DNA from: Acanthochlamys bracteata
Taxonomy: Eukaryota > Streptophyta > Magnoliopsida > Pandanales > Velloziaceae
NCBI GenBank assembly: GCA_019914995.1
Contig: CM034127.1
Coordinates: 14,048,269-14,112,268 of the forward strand
DNA: 64,000 nucleotides
Direction of reading: 5' to 3'
Both the position numbers and the translations under genes were made by a program. This document shows, piece after piece, positions 1-13,463 of this stretch. Numbering within the stretch: position 1 is the stretch's first letter; each line of letters opens with the position of its first letter. The notes under the pieces were generated by a model. That model saw nothing but the letters and a program-made list of their open reading frames with translations. It made no database searches and was not told where the DNA came from.

Positions 1-900
<900 letters not shown>

Positions 901-1159
901 CTGCCAGCAAGGTAAGAGCAAGTTAAGAGCAATTGCCTTTGCGTAACTATGCAACGTTGTTAAGAGAAATACAATACCTCTAGTAAGTGAAACTTCTCTT
1001 GTTTAGAAGAAGCAGGAGTCCAGAAGAACAGGAACAATAACACCCAATCAAACTTATGCTTATAAAACAGATGTTATTAATTGATTTGTTAAATCTCTTA
1101 CATTTGAAAAACATCTGTTACATGTAGTTGCAAGAACTATCATCAATTGTTGACTAAAA

Positions 1160-1602
<443 letters not shown>

Positions 1603-2072
1603 CTGAGGAATAAAATTTACAATTCATACATTGTAGAAATTGTTTTCATCACTTCATAGACATGAAATAGGCTGCAGAACATTTACATAGGTAAGTTATT
1701 GTGCAGATCAAACTCTCTTTGATTCTGATAAATGCACAAAACAGAAGTACTTTGTATAAGTACCTTCTTCAAGACCTCATCGAGCAGACCTGGGCTCTGT
1801 ATGCTTGTCTAGAGGCCTCCGTGGTCAAACAACATAAGATATGATGTTTTTACCTACAAAAAAGATGAAGTGCTGAAGTGTGCATCAGGACATAATTAAT
1901 TTTTCCTAAAGGAAACACAGGATTAGAAAACTTACCATTCTGGGAAGAACTTAACAGCATACAGCTTCAGTACTTTACAATCAACTGCTTCAGCAGAAAC
2001 ATAAAGCCCTTAACTGTCAGAAAACAAGCCAAAGCAAAACTCAAACATATGGAGGAAAAGGATTTGCACATG
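1603..2072. other. Spacer between GH1 remnant and PPR gene
   Basis: No convincing coding exon. Bases about 1640-1700 resemble the intron region next to the TENG exon of the first GH1 copy. The rest up to the PPR stop codon is probably PPR 3' UTR and downstream sequence. Confidence 0.4.
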
Positions 2073-5000
2073 TTATTCCTCCAAAGTGAATGATCCAACT
2101 TTTGGAGCATCAGCGTTCTTTTTCATCTGTGAACTCAAACTCTTCAACATACCATAAATTTCTGCAGTATGTGGATGAAATTTGTCTCCAGCAACAAACA
2201 CATTGGTTGTTTCTCCCACTACTATCCAACTACAACCAGGACACTTCATCACCCTTTTTTCTCTCATAGCTTGTCTCACCAATTTAGCACCAGGCAAGTC
2301 TCCTGCTGCAGCACATAAACTGGAAAGCATCACGTAAGAAGAAGAGTTCTGAGGCTGCAATTCCATAAGCTTTGCTGCTGCTAGTTTACCCCTTTCCACA
2401 TCCCCATGTATTCTACAAGCTGCTAGCAAAGTCCCCCAGATGATACTGTCAGGTTCAAAAGGTAGCTCATTTATAAGTTTCTCAGCTTCGCTAAGATAAC
2501 CACCACGGCCAAGGAGATCGATGATGCAAGCATAGTGATCTGGTCTTGGAACTATATCATCTTCACTGAACATGGAGTCAAAGATGCCACGGCCTTCAGA
2601 GATTAGGCCTGCATGACTACATGCTATGAGCACACCAAGGTATGAGACCTCATCAGGCTTCATTCCAGATATCTGCATTTTATTGAAAAGAGCAATGGAT
2701 TCTTCAGCATACCCATTCTGAGCATATCCAACAATCATACTATTCCATATAATGACATCCTTCTTAGTCTCCAACTCTTGAAACACTTTGCAAGAAGCTT
2801 GCATATCACCACATTTAGCGTACATGTCTATGAGTGCACCACCTACATTCTCATACATAGAAAAGCCAGTACGAGTTATAAGACTATGCACTACTTTACC
2901 GTGTCTGAAAGCAGCCAAATCTGCACATGCCTTCACAACACTAGAGAAAGTGGCTTCATCTGAAAGAACATTTTGACTGTGCATTTCACGAAAAGCTGCC
3001 ATTGCCTCAACACTGAGAGAATTATGCACAAGCCCTGAAATCATAGTTGTCCACTGTACCAAACTCTTACTCTCAGGAAGCTCACAAAAGAGCTTAAAAG
3101 CATCCTCAACCTCATTTAACTTCAGATACATCCCTAACAGAGAAACATCTAGGAAGCCATCATCTAAAAGAAGGCTAGACTTCAGGATATGACAATGCAA
3201 CTGCTTCCCGATACCTAATCCAAAAGGCCCTCTACAAGCAGGTAATATGCTCGCGAAGGTGAACTTAGATGGTTGAATACCTTCCATCTGCATTCCCCTG
3301 AACATTAACAGTGCTTCTTCTGGATTACTATTTTGAACATGGCCCGCAATCAAAGCATTCCTTGACACCACATTCGTTTCTGGCATCTGAAGGAAAACCT
3401 TCCTTGCAGCCTCCAGTTCACCAAGTTTAGCATAGAGATCGATTAAAGAACTCCCAACAGAAACATTTAAGTCCAAATCATACTTGATGGCCAAGCAATG
3501 TACCTGCTTCCCTTGCTCAAATGCTTGTAGATTGGAGCATGCACTGAGTACAGAAGTAAAGGACACTGCATCAGGGGCCACTTCCTCCAACCTCATCTTT
3601 CGAAACAACACAAGCGCTTCGTCTTCTCTATCATTATGTACATGCCCAACTATAATGGCATTCCAGGAAATGTTGTCTCTGTAAGACATAAGGTCGAATT
3701 GTCTTTTTGCATCATATAACTCACCAGTTTTAGCATACATGTCCAAAACCGCATTACCAACAAATAAGCTCGACTCCAGGTGATTCTTCAATATATGGGA
3801 ATGCAACTGCCTCCCCAGCAAAGGAGATTCAAATAACGAACATGCACTGAAACAACTAACAAAAGTAAAATTGTCAAGCTCAATTCCAAGCTTCTTCATT
3901 TCAATAAACAACTCAACAACTTCTTCTGGCTGGCCATTCTGCAAATAACCTCCAAGCATTGCATTCCACATAACAATATTTCTTTCCTCTGAAAGATTGA
4001 ATACCTTCCTTGAATCTTCTATCGCGTTGCATTTGGCATATAAGTTCACCAAAGCGCTCCCGACAAAAACATTTGAATCCAATCCAAGTCTCATAGCCAC
4101 TGAATGCACTTGCTGACCTCCATTTAATGCTGCTGTAGATGCAGCGGCGCTTAGTACACTTCCGAGTGTTGACCGAGTAGGTAATACACCCTTCCTTAGC
4201 ATTTCATTAAAGAAACCAAGTGCCTCAATCTCACATCCATTCTGTGAGTATCCTGATATAATACAATTCCATGCCACAACATTGGGCGACGGCATCCGCA
4301 TAAATAGGTCCCTTGCCTTCTCTACTCTACCTAGATTCACACAAGCTGTTATAGCTGTAACATACGTCACATTGTCCAGAATGCTGCCCAAACTCTGCAT
4401 TTCTTCGAATAATACCAAGGACTCTTCTGGAATACCAACTCTAGCATAGCCAGCAATCATATTAGTCCAAGAAATCGTATCAGGGATGGAAATCTGGTCA
4501 AAAACCTGCCTTGCATCTTCAATCCTGTAGCATTTAGAATACATATCAATCAAAGAACCCTCACAAAACGGATTCGAACCGTAACCCATTTTGACAACAA
4601 CACAATGAACCATCATACCATGATAAAGTTCATCCAATCGCGCGCATGCCGAGAGAACAATTGCGAGCCCAAACTGATTTGGCATAATCCCAGAACTCCT
4701 CATCCACAAGAACTCCCTGACAACACTCTCTGGAGATCCATTCCTCGCATGAAAAGCCAAAACCGAGTTCCAACCCGTCCCATTCCTCGCTTCCAAACAA
4801 CCGAATGCAACAATCTTAGCATAACCTAGATCACCAGATTTCGCATACAGATCAATAAGAGCATCACCCAGTTCCCCACCCAACTGAAACCCATGTTTCG
4901 TAATCCGTGCGTGTAAAACTCTGCAGTTTCTTGAAGACAAAGTTCCGTGAGGCAATCTACCGAACAGGTTATATGCGTTCAAACGATTCGCTTGAATCGA

Positions 5001-5177
5001 GCATTGAATAAGAAGATCTGTGTAAAATCTCGGGTCTGGTGTTGTGATGAAGCGTGAATCAGAGAAACGTTTTACAAGTTTTTCTTTGAACTGAAGAATT
5101 AGAGAAGAAGAAAAACAGGATAGAGATTTACGAAAACATCTTCTTTCTAGAAGAAAGAAAGATGACAGAAACATCAT
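2073..5177 (-). CDS. PLS-class pentatricopeptide repeat protein (E-type), organellar
   Basis: An intronless reading frame of about 1,034 residues built from tandem 31-36-residue PPR motifs, e.g. VFVGSALVNLYAKCNAIEDS and WNAMLGGYLQNGQPEEVVELF. The alternation of P, L and S repeats and the C-terminal E-type segment (PDHYACIIDLLGRGG ... GCSWIVV ... FVAGDKFHPHTAEIY) mark the plant PLS/E subgroup. There is no DYW deaminase domain. The family binds organelle transcripts base by base and acts mostly in C-to-U editing, relying on a DYW-bearing partner when the domain is absent. The N-terminus (MMFLSSFFLLERRCFRKSLSCFSS) is basic, Ser/Leu-rich and acid-free, as expected of a mitochondrial presequence. 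The first ATG is at 5177; the open frame extends slightly upstream without an ATG. Length and layout resemble Arabidopsis At3g09040 (recalled, not searched). The frame is intact. Confidence 0.93.
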   Translation of the reverse strand: MMFLSSFFLLERRCFRKSLSCFSSSLILQFKEKLVKRFSDSRFITTPDPRFYTDLLIQCSIQANRLNAYNLFGRLPHGTLSSRNCRVLHARITKHGFQLGGELGDALIDLYAKSGDLGYAKIVAFGCLEARNGTGWNSVLAFHARNGSPESVVREFLWMRSSGIMPNQFGLAIVLSACARLDELYHGMMVHCVVVKMGYGSNPFCEGSLIDMYSKCYRIEDARQVFDQISIPDTISWTNMIAGYARVGIPEESLVLFEEMQSLGSILDNVTYVTAITACVNLGRVEKARDLFMRMPSPNVVAWNCIISGYSQNGCEIEALGFFNEMLRKGVLPTRSTLGSVLSAAASTAALNGGQQVHSVAMRLGLDSNVFVGSALVNLYAKCNAIEDSRKVFNLSEERNIVMWNAMLGGYLQNGQPEEVVELFIEMKKLGIELDNFTFVSCFSACSLFESPLLGRQLHSHILKNHLESSLFVGNAVLDMYAKTGELYDAKRQFDLMSYRDNISWNAIIVGHVHNDREDEALVLFRKMRLEEVAPDAVSFTSVLSACSNLQAFEQGKQVHCLAIKYDLDLNVSVGSSLIDLYAKLGELEAARKVFLQMPETNVVSRNALIAGHVQNSNPEEALLMFRGMQMEGIQPSKFTFASILPACRGPFGLGIGKQLHCHILKSSLLLDDGFLDVSLLGMYLKLNEVEDAFKLFCELPESKSLVQWTTMISGLVHNSLSVEAMAAFREMHSQNVLSDEATFSSVVKACADLAAFRHGKVVHSLITRTGFSMYENVGGALIDMYAKCGDMQASCKVFQELETKKDVIIWNSMIVGYAQNGYAEESIALFNKMQISGMKPDEVSYLGVLIACSHAGLISEGRGIFDSMFSEDDIVPRPDHYACIIDLLGRGGYLSEAEKLINELPFEPDSIIWGTLLAACRIHGDVERGKLAAAKLMELQPQNSSSYVMLSSLCAAAGDLPGAKLVRQAMREKRVMKCPGCSWIVVGETTNVFVAGDKFHPHTAEIYGMLKSLSSQMKKNADAPKVGSFTLEE

Positions 5178-7083
5178 TCGGAACGGCTTCAAAATGTTCG
5201 TTCACCTTTTTAAGTTAGGTATTTTGCAATATGAGACAACAAGCATTTACTTCTTAGTAATTTTACTCATACATGATAAATTATTTTAGCAAATAATGGT
5301 CCCTAAACGTTTACTTTAGCAAAATCACGCCCTATAAAGCCTTCAATGTTACAATAGAAAACTTCAGCAAATTTTCAGAACAACAAACATCTATCAACCA
5401 AATTTATATTTCTCAGAAAGCAAAAAATAGATATAACACTACAATGGGAGAAATTCTTTACGTTTCAGGCCAATCAGAAACCAGAGTGTCGATTACACCC
5501 AAGCTTCTCTTCTACAGCAGAAGGTCTAACGACAACTTACAACAAAGGCGAGATGCCTTCAAAAATAGCAACAACTGCAATGATTGCTAATATATTAGAT
5601 ATTGTAAAGTCACTATATAAATTAGTGGTTCATTAAAATGCAACAAGTTAAATGTGTATAAATATTGAAATGTGAAAAATAAAAAAAAACGAACCATCAC
5701 CCAAGAAGTTGGAAAACTAACGGGTTAAAAATTTTGAAGCATCTTTTCGAAGATGGAAAGCTAAAGAACTTATACAATTAATGGGAAAATAAAAGGACAA
5801 CCGTTTGAAAGTTCAAAAGTCTTTTTGGGATATTATATATATGTATGAGAGGCATTTGATTGAAACATAGAGTATAAAAAAAAAATCATTCTCGCATCAA
5901 GTGTGAGAGATAGAAATAAAGCATTATAATGAGATTTTTACTTAAAGTGTAAAATAAGAGTTTGTAATTGCCTTAGTTTAATAATTTTTTTGAAAGCTAG
6001 TTTATTTTTCGGTGAGATTTATCTCTTTTTTCTACATAAATCTCTTATCTTTGTGATTGTCTTACTATTGTCTCAATTCTCGTGTTGCTTACGCAAGATT
6101 TTTTAGCGTGTCTTATATTTATGCTGCGTTTATCGACAATCAAGCACACTCGCTATTTTCAATATAACAAACATAACGTACTGAATTCTACGAGAACTAC
6201 GACAAATGCCAGCCGGGCGGTCTCTTGAAATTAGGAGCATTCTCGAACCAACATAGTTAAACGTGGGACTTACGGGTAAGGTCATCTGGACCAATAGTTT
6301 CCTTCAACTTCAACCGTTCTTTCCACTAACCGTGCTCAGATGTAGTTCCAGGAGTTCTTATCCTTATCAGCATCGAACACCATGCTGCTTGACCCCATAA
6401 CTACAGAAGAGTTGCCCCAAAAACTTGAGTTAAAAGATGAATAATGGAAGTTGGCAATGGAGTCCGGAAGTGTGTATGCGGTAACCATGGAATGCATGAG
6501 CGCGTGCGTTCTTCAGAGAGTCTTAAAATGGATAAGCTTAAAATGGAGACAGGACACTTTAGTTGTAACCACACGCTTTCATACGCTGGCAAGATTCTTT
6601 GAACTGGTAAAACCTTAGCTCAATACCTTATCTGACATGGATGGTCTGAATGTGGACAGAAAGGCTACCATTGGCTTCGTGAAATCGCGAATTGAACTGC
6701 AAACTCTAGTTCCAGCTGCAACTCAAAAGGCTCAGTTACCTGGAGGAAAAGGTTCTTTGCGAGGATGATTCCACACCGGAGAAACACAAGATACCATTGT
6801 GTTCGAGGCTGCACTTCACTGAACAAGTCATTTCGCACTCAACCAAACATGTATTGTAGAAAAAAGAGGATTCAGAAAAATAATTTTTTTTTTTATTAAA
6901 TTGAGCTAGGATATTTATTATTCGCATGAGGATGCAAGATAATCCATATACAGATTAGTTATTTATAGGACTTGATTTGCAAATGTTTTCACTTAGGTAC
7001 TTCCCTGCAAATTTATCTCAACTTCTTGCTTCTGTTCGGGAAGAAAATAAACAAAATCTAAGCAAGCATCGTCTTCTCCATCG
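5178..7083. other. Intergenic region, no confident gene
   Basis: Holds the presumed PPR promoter and AT-rich DNA to about 6100. From 6770 down to 6330 the minus strand has protein-like but interrupted stretches (AVQFAISRSQW, PAYESVWLQLKCPV, and in another frame PDSIANFHYSSFNSSFWG). This could be a decayed unidentified gene. I could not name the family and see no clean splice chain. Confidence 0.35.
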
Positions 7084-7325
7084 ATGGAAGAACAGCGCCA
7101 ACAACAACAAGTAGAACAAGAAGACGAAGAAGAAGAAGAATCTTTGGAGCAAACTCTGTTAGTAGTCCGAGAAGTTTCGGTCTACAAGATCCCACCTCGT
7201 ACAACAAGCGTCGGTTACCGTTGCGCGAATGGCTTCACAAGATCTGGACAGGCCGACTCCGAGTTGTCTCTGCCGGCGAACTTTGCGAAGTCCGACTCGA
7301 AAACCCTGTCTCAGGAGATACAAGG
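7084..7325 (+). pseudogene. NECAP-like protein, first exon with one-base frameshift
   Basis: The start codon at 7084 opens a frame with a Gln/Glu-rich leader, then EQTLLVVREVSVYKIPPRTT, the signature N-terminus of the NECAP PH-like fold (plant homologues such as At1g03900). NECAPs bind AP-2 and help clathrin-mediated endocytosis. After GYRC the frame shifts. The conserved continuation EWLHKIWTGRLRVVSAGELC, then EVRLENPVSGD, is read in the +1 register from about 7223, consistent with one missing G near 7221. The next expected block (LFAACFV..) and all later exons were not found before the VPS2 gene. So this is either a truncated, frameshifted pseudogene or an assembly error plus gene loss. Its position next to VPS2 and PP2A B'' mirrors Arabidopsis order, so it is probably the orthologous locus. 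Confidence 0.75.
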
Positions 7326-7494
7326 TTGATGAGCTGTTCACTATCAATATGGATTGATAATCCAATATAGCACTTCTGTACAGCGATTATGTTTATCTTT
7401 AATTTTGTCGCATAACATTATATTTTTGGCAGCAAATCCTTTGTTAATGTAATATAGTTCAAGGAAAACTTGTGGTGATGGGTTTGTTTTTGCT

Positions 7495-8590
7495 TAGCTC
7501 TCACCTGTCAGGAATGGATGGTTTGAAATTATCTGGAGATTCGACATATGGCAAAAGATGTTCAGCAAGGTTCAACCTTTTAAGACATACTTTGCGGGAA
7601 AAGCAACCTTCTGAAAAATTGTTGTAAGTTTTGCTTAATGATTTATCAGTTTACTACATCTTGTAGACTTGTAGTTTCAAGTCACATATAAAGCTAGTTC
7701 ACCTTGTCTATGTGTATTTGATCTTCTTTCTGTTATCTGATGGGTTCGCGCATAAATTTTTAAAAGAAAAGGAACTATATAGCTTTTTTGGTGACTTTAA
7801 ACAATCTATACAGCCACTAGCCATTACATCTCAAAAGAGGGAGGGAAAAAAGGAAAAAGGTTACAATATTGGAAAGTCCTATGAACGAGACAAATTTTAA
7901 TGCTGTAAAGCTCCATTTGAACATTGTGATCCGCTGGTGGATATGTCAGAATCCCTTTACTTGAAAAATTTTACTATAGTACAGATTGAGCCTGTTAACA
8001 GGAATATCTAGCAAGTCAACCAGAGTAATAAATAAAATTTTACTATTTTACTGTTGCTCTTTACTTCTATTCTTTCACACATCATTCATTCTTCTGTCTA
8101 TTAGTTCCCCACATGTGCTTTAGGCACTTGGTTAGAATTCAAGAGATACAACTTTCTTAGTAGTTCTTAGTATTTGGAGTTGATAAAAAGATTTGTTAGC
8201 ATTCCACTAGAATACAAGCTTCTCAGGAATTTTGTCATCTGGAGACGTTATATTTATATAACAAAGCATAGCATTAGTTGTATAAACATGTCACTCTCAT
8301 ATTCAAGTTACTATGTAATGTTTCAGGACAGGCTGACTCCTGAACTGGAGAAAAACTGCTCTATCTCTTAAAACAGAAGCTCCAACAGAGCTGTCATCTC
8401 AAGCAGCAAGCAATGGTTGAGACAAATGATGAACCAACATGCCATACATCAATAACAGTAAGAGGATCTCAGGATGAATCTACAGTGCAAGTCTTGAATC
8501 TCCTATCAATTAATGATGAGAAAATAAAGTGGAACGGCCATCATAAGCTGCACAAATTTCTTCATGATTCTTGTGGAGTCGAGTAAGCAT
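7495..8590 (+). other. Two exon-like open segments of an unidentified gene
   Basis: Segment 7495-7625 reads SGMDGLKLSGDSTYGKRCSARFNLLRHTL and further, and runs into a good donor (gtaagt). Segment 8327-8586 follows a tttcag acceptor and reads LTPELE, then in a shifted frame LLYLLKQKLQQSCHLKQQ, then MVETNDEPTCHTSITVRGS up to CGVE and a stop. Codon flow and splice context look genic, but there is at least one frame change and I do not recognise the family. It is not NECAP C-terminal sequence. It may be the decayed 3' end of another gene. Confidence 0.3.
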
Positions 8591-9417
8591 ATCTATCTGA
8601 ACACCTTTCAGGTAAACATCTCATTTTGGCCAATAGCCCCCAGTATTCAGTGATGAGGGGGATATGCCAAGAGGCATTGCAGACATCAGAATATTGACAA
8701 TAACAATTATCAAGGAACATTTTTTTTTTTTGTCTCAGCTCAACTCATTCATACCGTATTTCTATTTCATACCAAGAAACCTTTAGCTTCTTACATTTCT
8801 AATTGTTAAAGAGCCAATAGGCACTTATTTTCTTCTCATAAGCTTATAGAATCTCATCACTTAAATTGCTACTATGAATTTGAACCAACTCCTTTATATT
8901 CACAAGGAATTCATGGCCATTAGAGCCACGTTCGTACTATTTTTGTCCAGGTGTGGTTCATTCTTGTGTATCATTGTTGCAGCAGATCCATCTTATTACA
9001 ACTATCTTCAACCATCTTGCGGAATTATTCAGTGATTTGTCTAAGTTGAATCACAAATGAACTGCGGAAAGTGCCCGTTCCCATTCTCTGACGCCCATGT
9101 CTAAAATATCGACGCAAAATTTTATTGAGAAGATAATTGGCAGCTAGCGCATATATATTCTGCACTCAGCTCGCCAACCGTGAAGATCACAATTGTTTCA
9201 GGTAATACAACAGTGTCCGTCTCGGATTCAGCAAATGACTTTTTCTGTCCCCTATAAACATATTACAACTCATACTTCTTATAGTTCATATAAATACCCC
9301 TTTGCTATATACATAGCCTCATCTTTATGGGAAAAAAAAATTACACATATTAATATACACAAAGTAAACAACAAATGAAGACGTGGTAAGATTTGCAAGT
9401 CCGTGTGTCAAAGCAGC
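8591..9417. other. Intergenic, nothing recognised
   Basis: AT-rich unique-looking DNA between the unidentified exon-like segments and the 3' end of the VPS2 gene. The part nearest 9418 is presumably VPS2 3' UTR. No further coding signal was seen. Confidence 0.4.
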
Positions 9418-12246
9418 TTATGGGTTCCTAAGAGCAGCCAATCTCTTTTCAAGGTCATCCACTTCAAAGCTGCGATCAAGATAAAAGCCAAATTCAAAAG
9501 GAAGACCAGTGAAAAATCAACAACTTCAGGACTGTAAGCTTATTACTGGATTGAACAAATAATTCAAAGCACCGGAAGGCATGCAGAAAGCTCAGTCGGT
9601 CACACCAATTGCAAATGCAGGTGATATTTCAATAGATAAGCGGTGGACAAGAGTGCCATTACCAAGCAGGCTACCTTCTAGAAGGAAAATGTAGGTATGA
9701 CAAAACTGAAGTTACCACAACTGGCTTTGCTCTCAATCTACAAGGGTTAACTGAGAATGTACTTCTGGACTCTGAACCAACAAAGCTAGTAATGATGACA
9801 AACATAATTTTCAAGTTTGTAGCTTATAAGACCTAACAAATTGAATAATACAGTCAAGGCTTAAATTAATGAGCAGGGAGGTAAAACCTGTCCTCTCTTT
9901 GGATATTCTTCCCTTTCACTTTCCCCATGGGAGCCGATGATAACTGCAAACAATTCCAGTAAATCTCAAACCAAGTTATTGATATGCTAGAAAACTTGGA
10001 TGAGGAAGTAAGATGCCAACTTCTGGAAATTATAAAAAACTAACCTGCGATGCAATATCAACGCCGATTTCATCTAGCACCTAATGAAAAGATAAAACGA
10101 TATGTAACAGTGTCATTGGAACTGGTACAGTGTGGAAAATAATCGTGCCGATCATCAGACTTCTTTGGCACAGATTCCATGAAATGGAACAGAAGTAGAA
10201 TACCTGGTTCGTCAAGTCCTCTGTTTCCTCTTCAGCTTCATCATTGTCTAGGACATCGTCTATGGAATCTGACATCATCTCACCCTGTTGAAAATGATGT
10301 TAGGTCAAGCATTAAACAGAATGTGTATATAACATGCTCCCTACTTAAATCTACATACAGAAAAAAGAGTATCGAACTATGGATAATGGTTGTCATAAAA
10401 CAAATAGGTGGGAAAACTAAGTGATCATGGGACAAACCCATGGGACCTGCATGTAACTACATGCTCATCCAGCACCTACATCCTACAGGTGAAGCAAAAC
10501 TGCATATACTTGTTCATTTGTAGACTCATAATCTTACCGCCATATCCATCTGGGCAGACTGCTTTTGAAACTCTTGCAAAACCTTTATTTGCTGGGTAGG
10601 TTCCATTTGCTGCAAACAAATTTAACTTCATCAACGTTTGGTGTGAAACTAAAAGGGAAAAAGGATAGAGATTTAAGCCTCTCTATATAGATTATTGTCA
10701 GATATTCAACCTTATTCATAGCCCCCATAGCCTTATTTGCACCTTTCATGGCAGCTGCCACTGATGTGTTGGCATGCATAGCCTGTCCGAGCATCATATT
10801 AGAAGCTGAGGAGATGTGATTGTAAATGCAGTGCTACTATACATTTTACTACATATTTCATCTTACATACTACTTTCAAAGTCAAAATTCTGTTTTTCAG
10901 TTTAGTTCAGACATGGTGTTCTATTTAATGAAAGGTCATGTCAGTTGATTTAACTTCTTAAGTTCACTTACTGAGAAGATGGGAACGGAAATGTTATAAG
11001 CTAATCAAAGAAGTAACAAGTACAACAACTTTTAGTAGATTAAGTTACAAGCTGAATGAGCAATGGAAGAAATAGTTATCACAAATTTGACACCTGTGTA
11101 TGAGTAGCTACCCCACGCATCTGAGCTCTACTACCTTGTAGAGTAGATATTTGCTGCCGCAGTCTGACAAGTTGGCGGGCTAAAACTCTGGTTGCAGTCT
11201 GCACAAGTCAAAAGGAGTCATTAATTTTTTCAAGCAGTCAAATCTTATATAATATACATAGTTTATTCAAAGACATTTACTTGATTACATAAACCAAATA
11301 TACAGTGCTCTGATTCCTGTAGGTATAAGAAAACAGAGCTTACCTCATTTCCAATTTTTGCTGTTCTTTTAATTTCTGCGACTAGCTTTTTTTCCTATCA
11401 TGACAATCACTATAGTCAGGTCTCAAAAATCAGCTTGTAAGACAATCAAGAAATATAACCATCATGGAATTAAGCTTCAAGTATATCCCCTTGTTAAAGC
11501 AATCTTTTATATCTTCTTACGGAACTAGAGGAAGATATTCTGGCTGTAAATCGTCCAGAAAAAAAACAAACTTAAAAGATGTGATACAACTTACTTCTGA
11601 TTGCAGTGTCACAATCTCCCGCTCAATACCTAATCAGAAAAATAAATGCACGAGAAACTTAGAACACTGAACAACTTTTGCTATACAAACACTCGTCTAG
11701 CAATGATAATCTCCATGAAATGTTAGCGTCTAAAGGAATAGGAACAATTCTTGTGATCAGAGGTAGAAGCAATAGATTAACTTCTACTTCTGTAGATCTC
11801 TGTCCATTGTCCATTATTTCCCGGAGATAAATTCCCTAGTAATTTAATCAGAGCAGTACCACTGCCCCTAGCAATGCTTGATCACACTATGGTTAATGGA
11901 AACTGAGATAGAAAAAATAATAATAGAATCTTCAACGACTAAATATCACCTCTTGTAGCTTGTGTCATCTCTCGTTTATTCGCTCGCAGAGCATCTATAA
12001 ATAACAAGTAGAAGAGAAAAAACACAAAACAACACAATTAGTATTACAGACAAAAGAATGAATTCATATCTAAAGTAGCTAGCAGAACCTGAAATTGAAG
12101 AATTACTGTGAGAAAATAATACAGAAATTTGGGGGGGAAAATCTAAATCATGTGATTGAGGAAACTTACAAACAAAAAAAATTCGAAATTGAGGAATTTG
12201 GTATAGGTATACCTCTGGTATTGGTTTTCTTCGCGAAGATATTCAT
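9418..12246 (-). CDS. VPS2.3: ESCRT-III subunit VPS2 homologue (CHMP2 family, VPS2.2/2.3 type)
   Basis: Eleven coding exons on the minus strand: 12246-12213, 11994-11950, 11629-11595, 11394-11344, 11198-11094, 10782-10711, 10609-10538, 10284-10204, 10080-10045, 9943-9888 and 9469-9418. All have GT-AG borders and keep frame, giving 212 residues. The protein starts MNIFAKKTNTR, continues ALRANKREMTQATRGIERE, has the basic helical core (KLVAEIKRTAKIGNE, RVLARQLVRLRQQI) and the acidic MSDSIDDVLDNDEAEEETED autoinhibitory region. It ends DDLEKRLAALRNP, the MIT-interacting motif read by VPS4. VPS2 caps ESCRT-III filaments with VPS24 at endosomes for multivesicular body sorting. Length and C-terminus match plant VPS2.3 (about 210 aa) better than VPS2.1. 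The very short exons are typical of this gene. No lesions. Confidence 0.93.
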
Positions 12247-13463
12247 TTCTGTTCTTGAAGCTCTTGCTAAAATCGATCGATGGAAGGAGACTCGTCTGTT
12301 ACCAATTACAACTCGTAGAACAAAAGATTGAGTATTGAAATACTTCTCAAATAGTTTGACTTTGTTTTTTGTAGATAAGAAATTTTTATTGAAGAGATTT
12401 TAATAATATACGTCTTGAAATTTTCTGGGAGTCGATGGTTGGGTTCGTGGAAAATGTTTGAGAAGATTTCGTTGAAGAAAAATTTCTGGGTGCTGTTGGG
12501 GTCGCTCAGCAAACAGCATTCATTTCGCAGATCTACGTATAAGCAATTGTAGCACTTCTTTTGAAAGGACCTTTGCCCAATTAAGAACATATTTTAATTA
12601 TAAAAAGTTTAATTTATTTGTTTGATTTTAAGTTTTTATTAAATTATACATTTAGCTTCACTCAAAAATCTTATTTTTCAGCTTATTACTAGCTTCTATT
12701 AAATTTATTTTTAAATTTAATTTTACATAATTTAGTTATTATTTTAAATTTTTTTATCAAAATTTCTTATTTATGAACTTGTTTTATAAAAATTATTTTT
12801 GTGAAAGTTACTTTCATACTGTTTAAGTATATATGTAAATTAATAATTGATCTCTATAAATATTATTTTTTTAAGCGAAGTTTTTTAAAATCTTTCTGGA
12901 TGTAAATTTTATAGTATAATAATTATTGTGTGATAAAAAATATCTTTCTAATTTTCTGTTTTCCACGTTTCGGTTATAGCATCGTCTAGGCAAGGGGGGA
13001 CCACCATGAATTTTAACCATAACGTAAACTCCTCAATCACAATAACAAGTAACAATACTACTGCTGCGAGTCTACGCATTCGCACGATGCGGTCGGTTTC
13101 ACGAAACACCGCCCAAACTCCTCTGTATCATAACCAAACCGCTTAACACGAATCTCGAGGCATTTCTTATGACTGTCCACGTCAGCCCCCGCTCGAGCGG
13201 AAACAACGACTCTCTCTTTCTGTTATATTGCCCTTCATTTTCCCCTCTCTTTTTCTTTTCCTTCTTTCTTCTTCTCGGAAGATTCAATTCGATTTGATTC
13301 AAAATTGATCGATTCGATCTAGCTAAGGTTTCAAAAACGAAAATCGAATTGGATTCTTGTGATCGGAGAGACCTAAGCTTAGTCAGGGATTTCAATTTTT
13401 GCATTTTTTTTAATCTGAGAATTTTGTGGATTGGAGTTTTTTGTTTGATTGGGATTTGGATTG
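12247..13463. promoter_or_regulatory. Divergent promoter region VPS2 / PP2A B''
   Basis: About 1.2 kb lies between the two divergent start codons. 12590-12960 is very AT-rich with poly-T/poly-A tracts. 13230-13275 is a CT-rich stretch of the kind found in plant 5' leaders just upstream of the PP2A B'' start. No TATA box can be assigned with confidence. Confidence 0.5.

Noticed and set aside
2788..4829. Several plus-strand ORFs across the PPR gene
   Set aside because: All lie antisense to the intact 1,034-residue PPR frame.
12095..12331. 78-residue plus-strand ORF
   Set aside because: It overlaps the first VPS2 exon in antisense and intron DNA; no family match.
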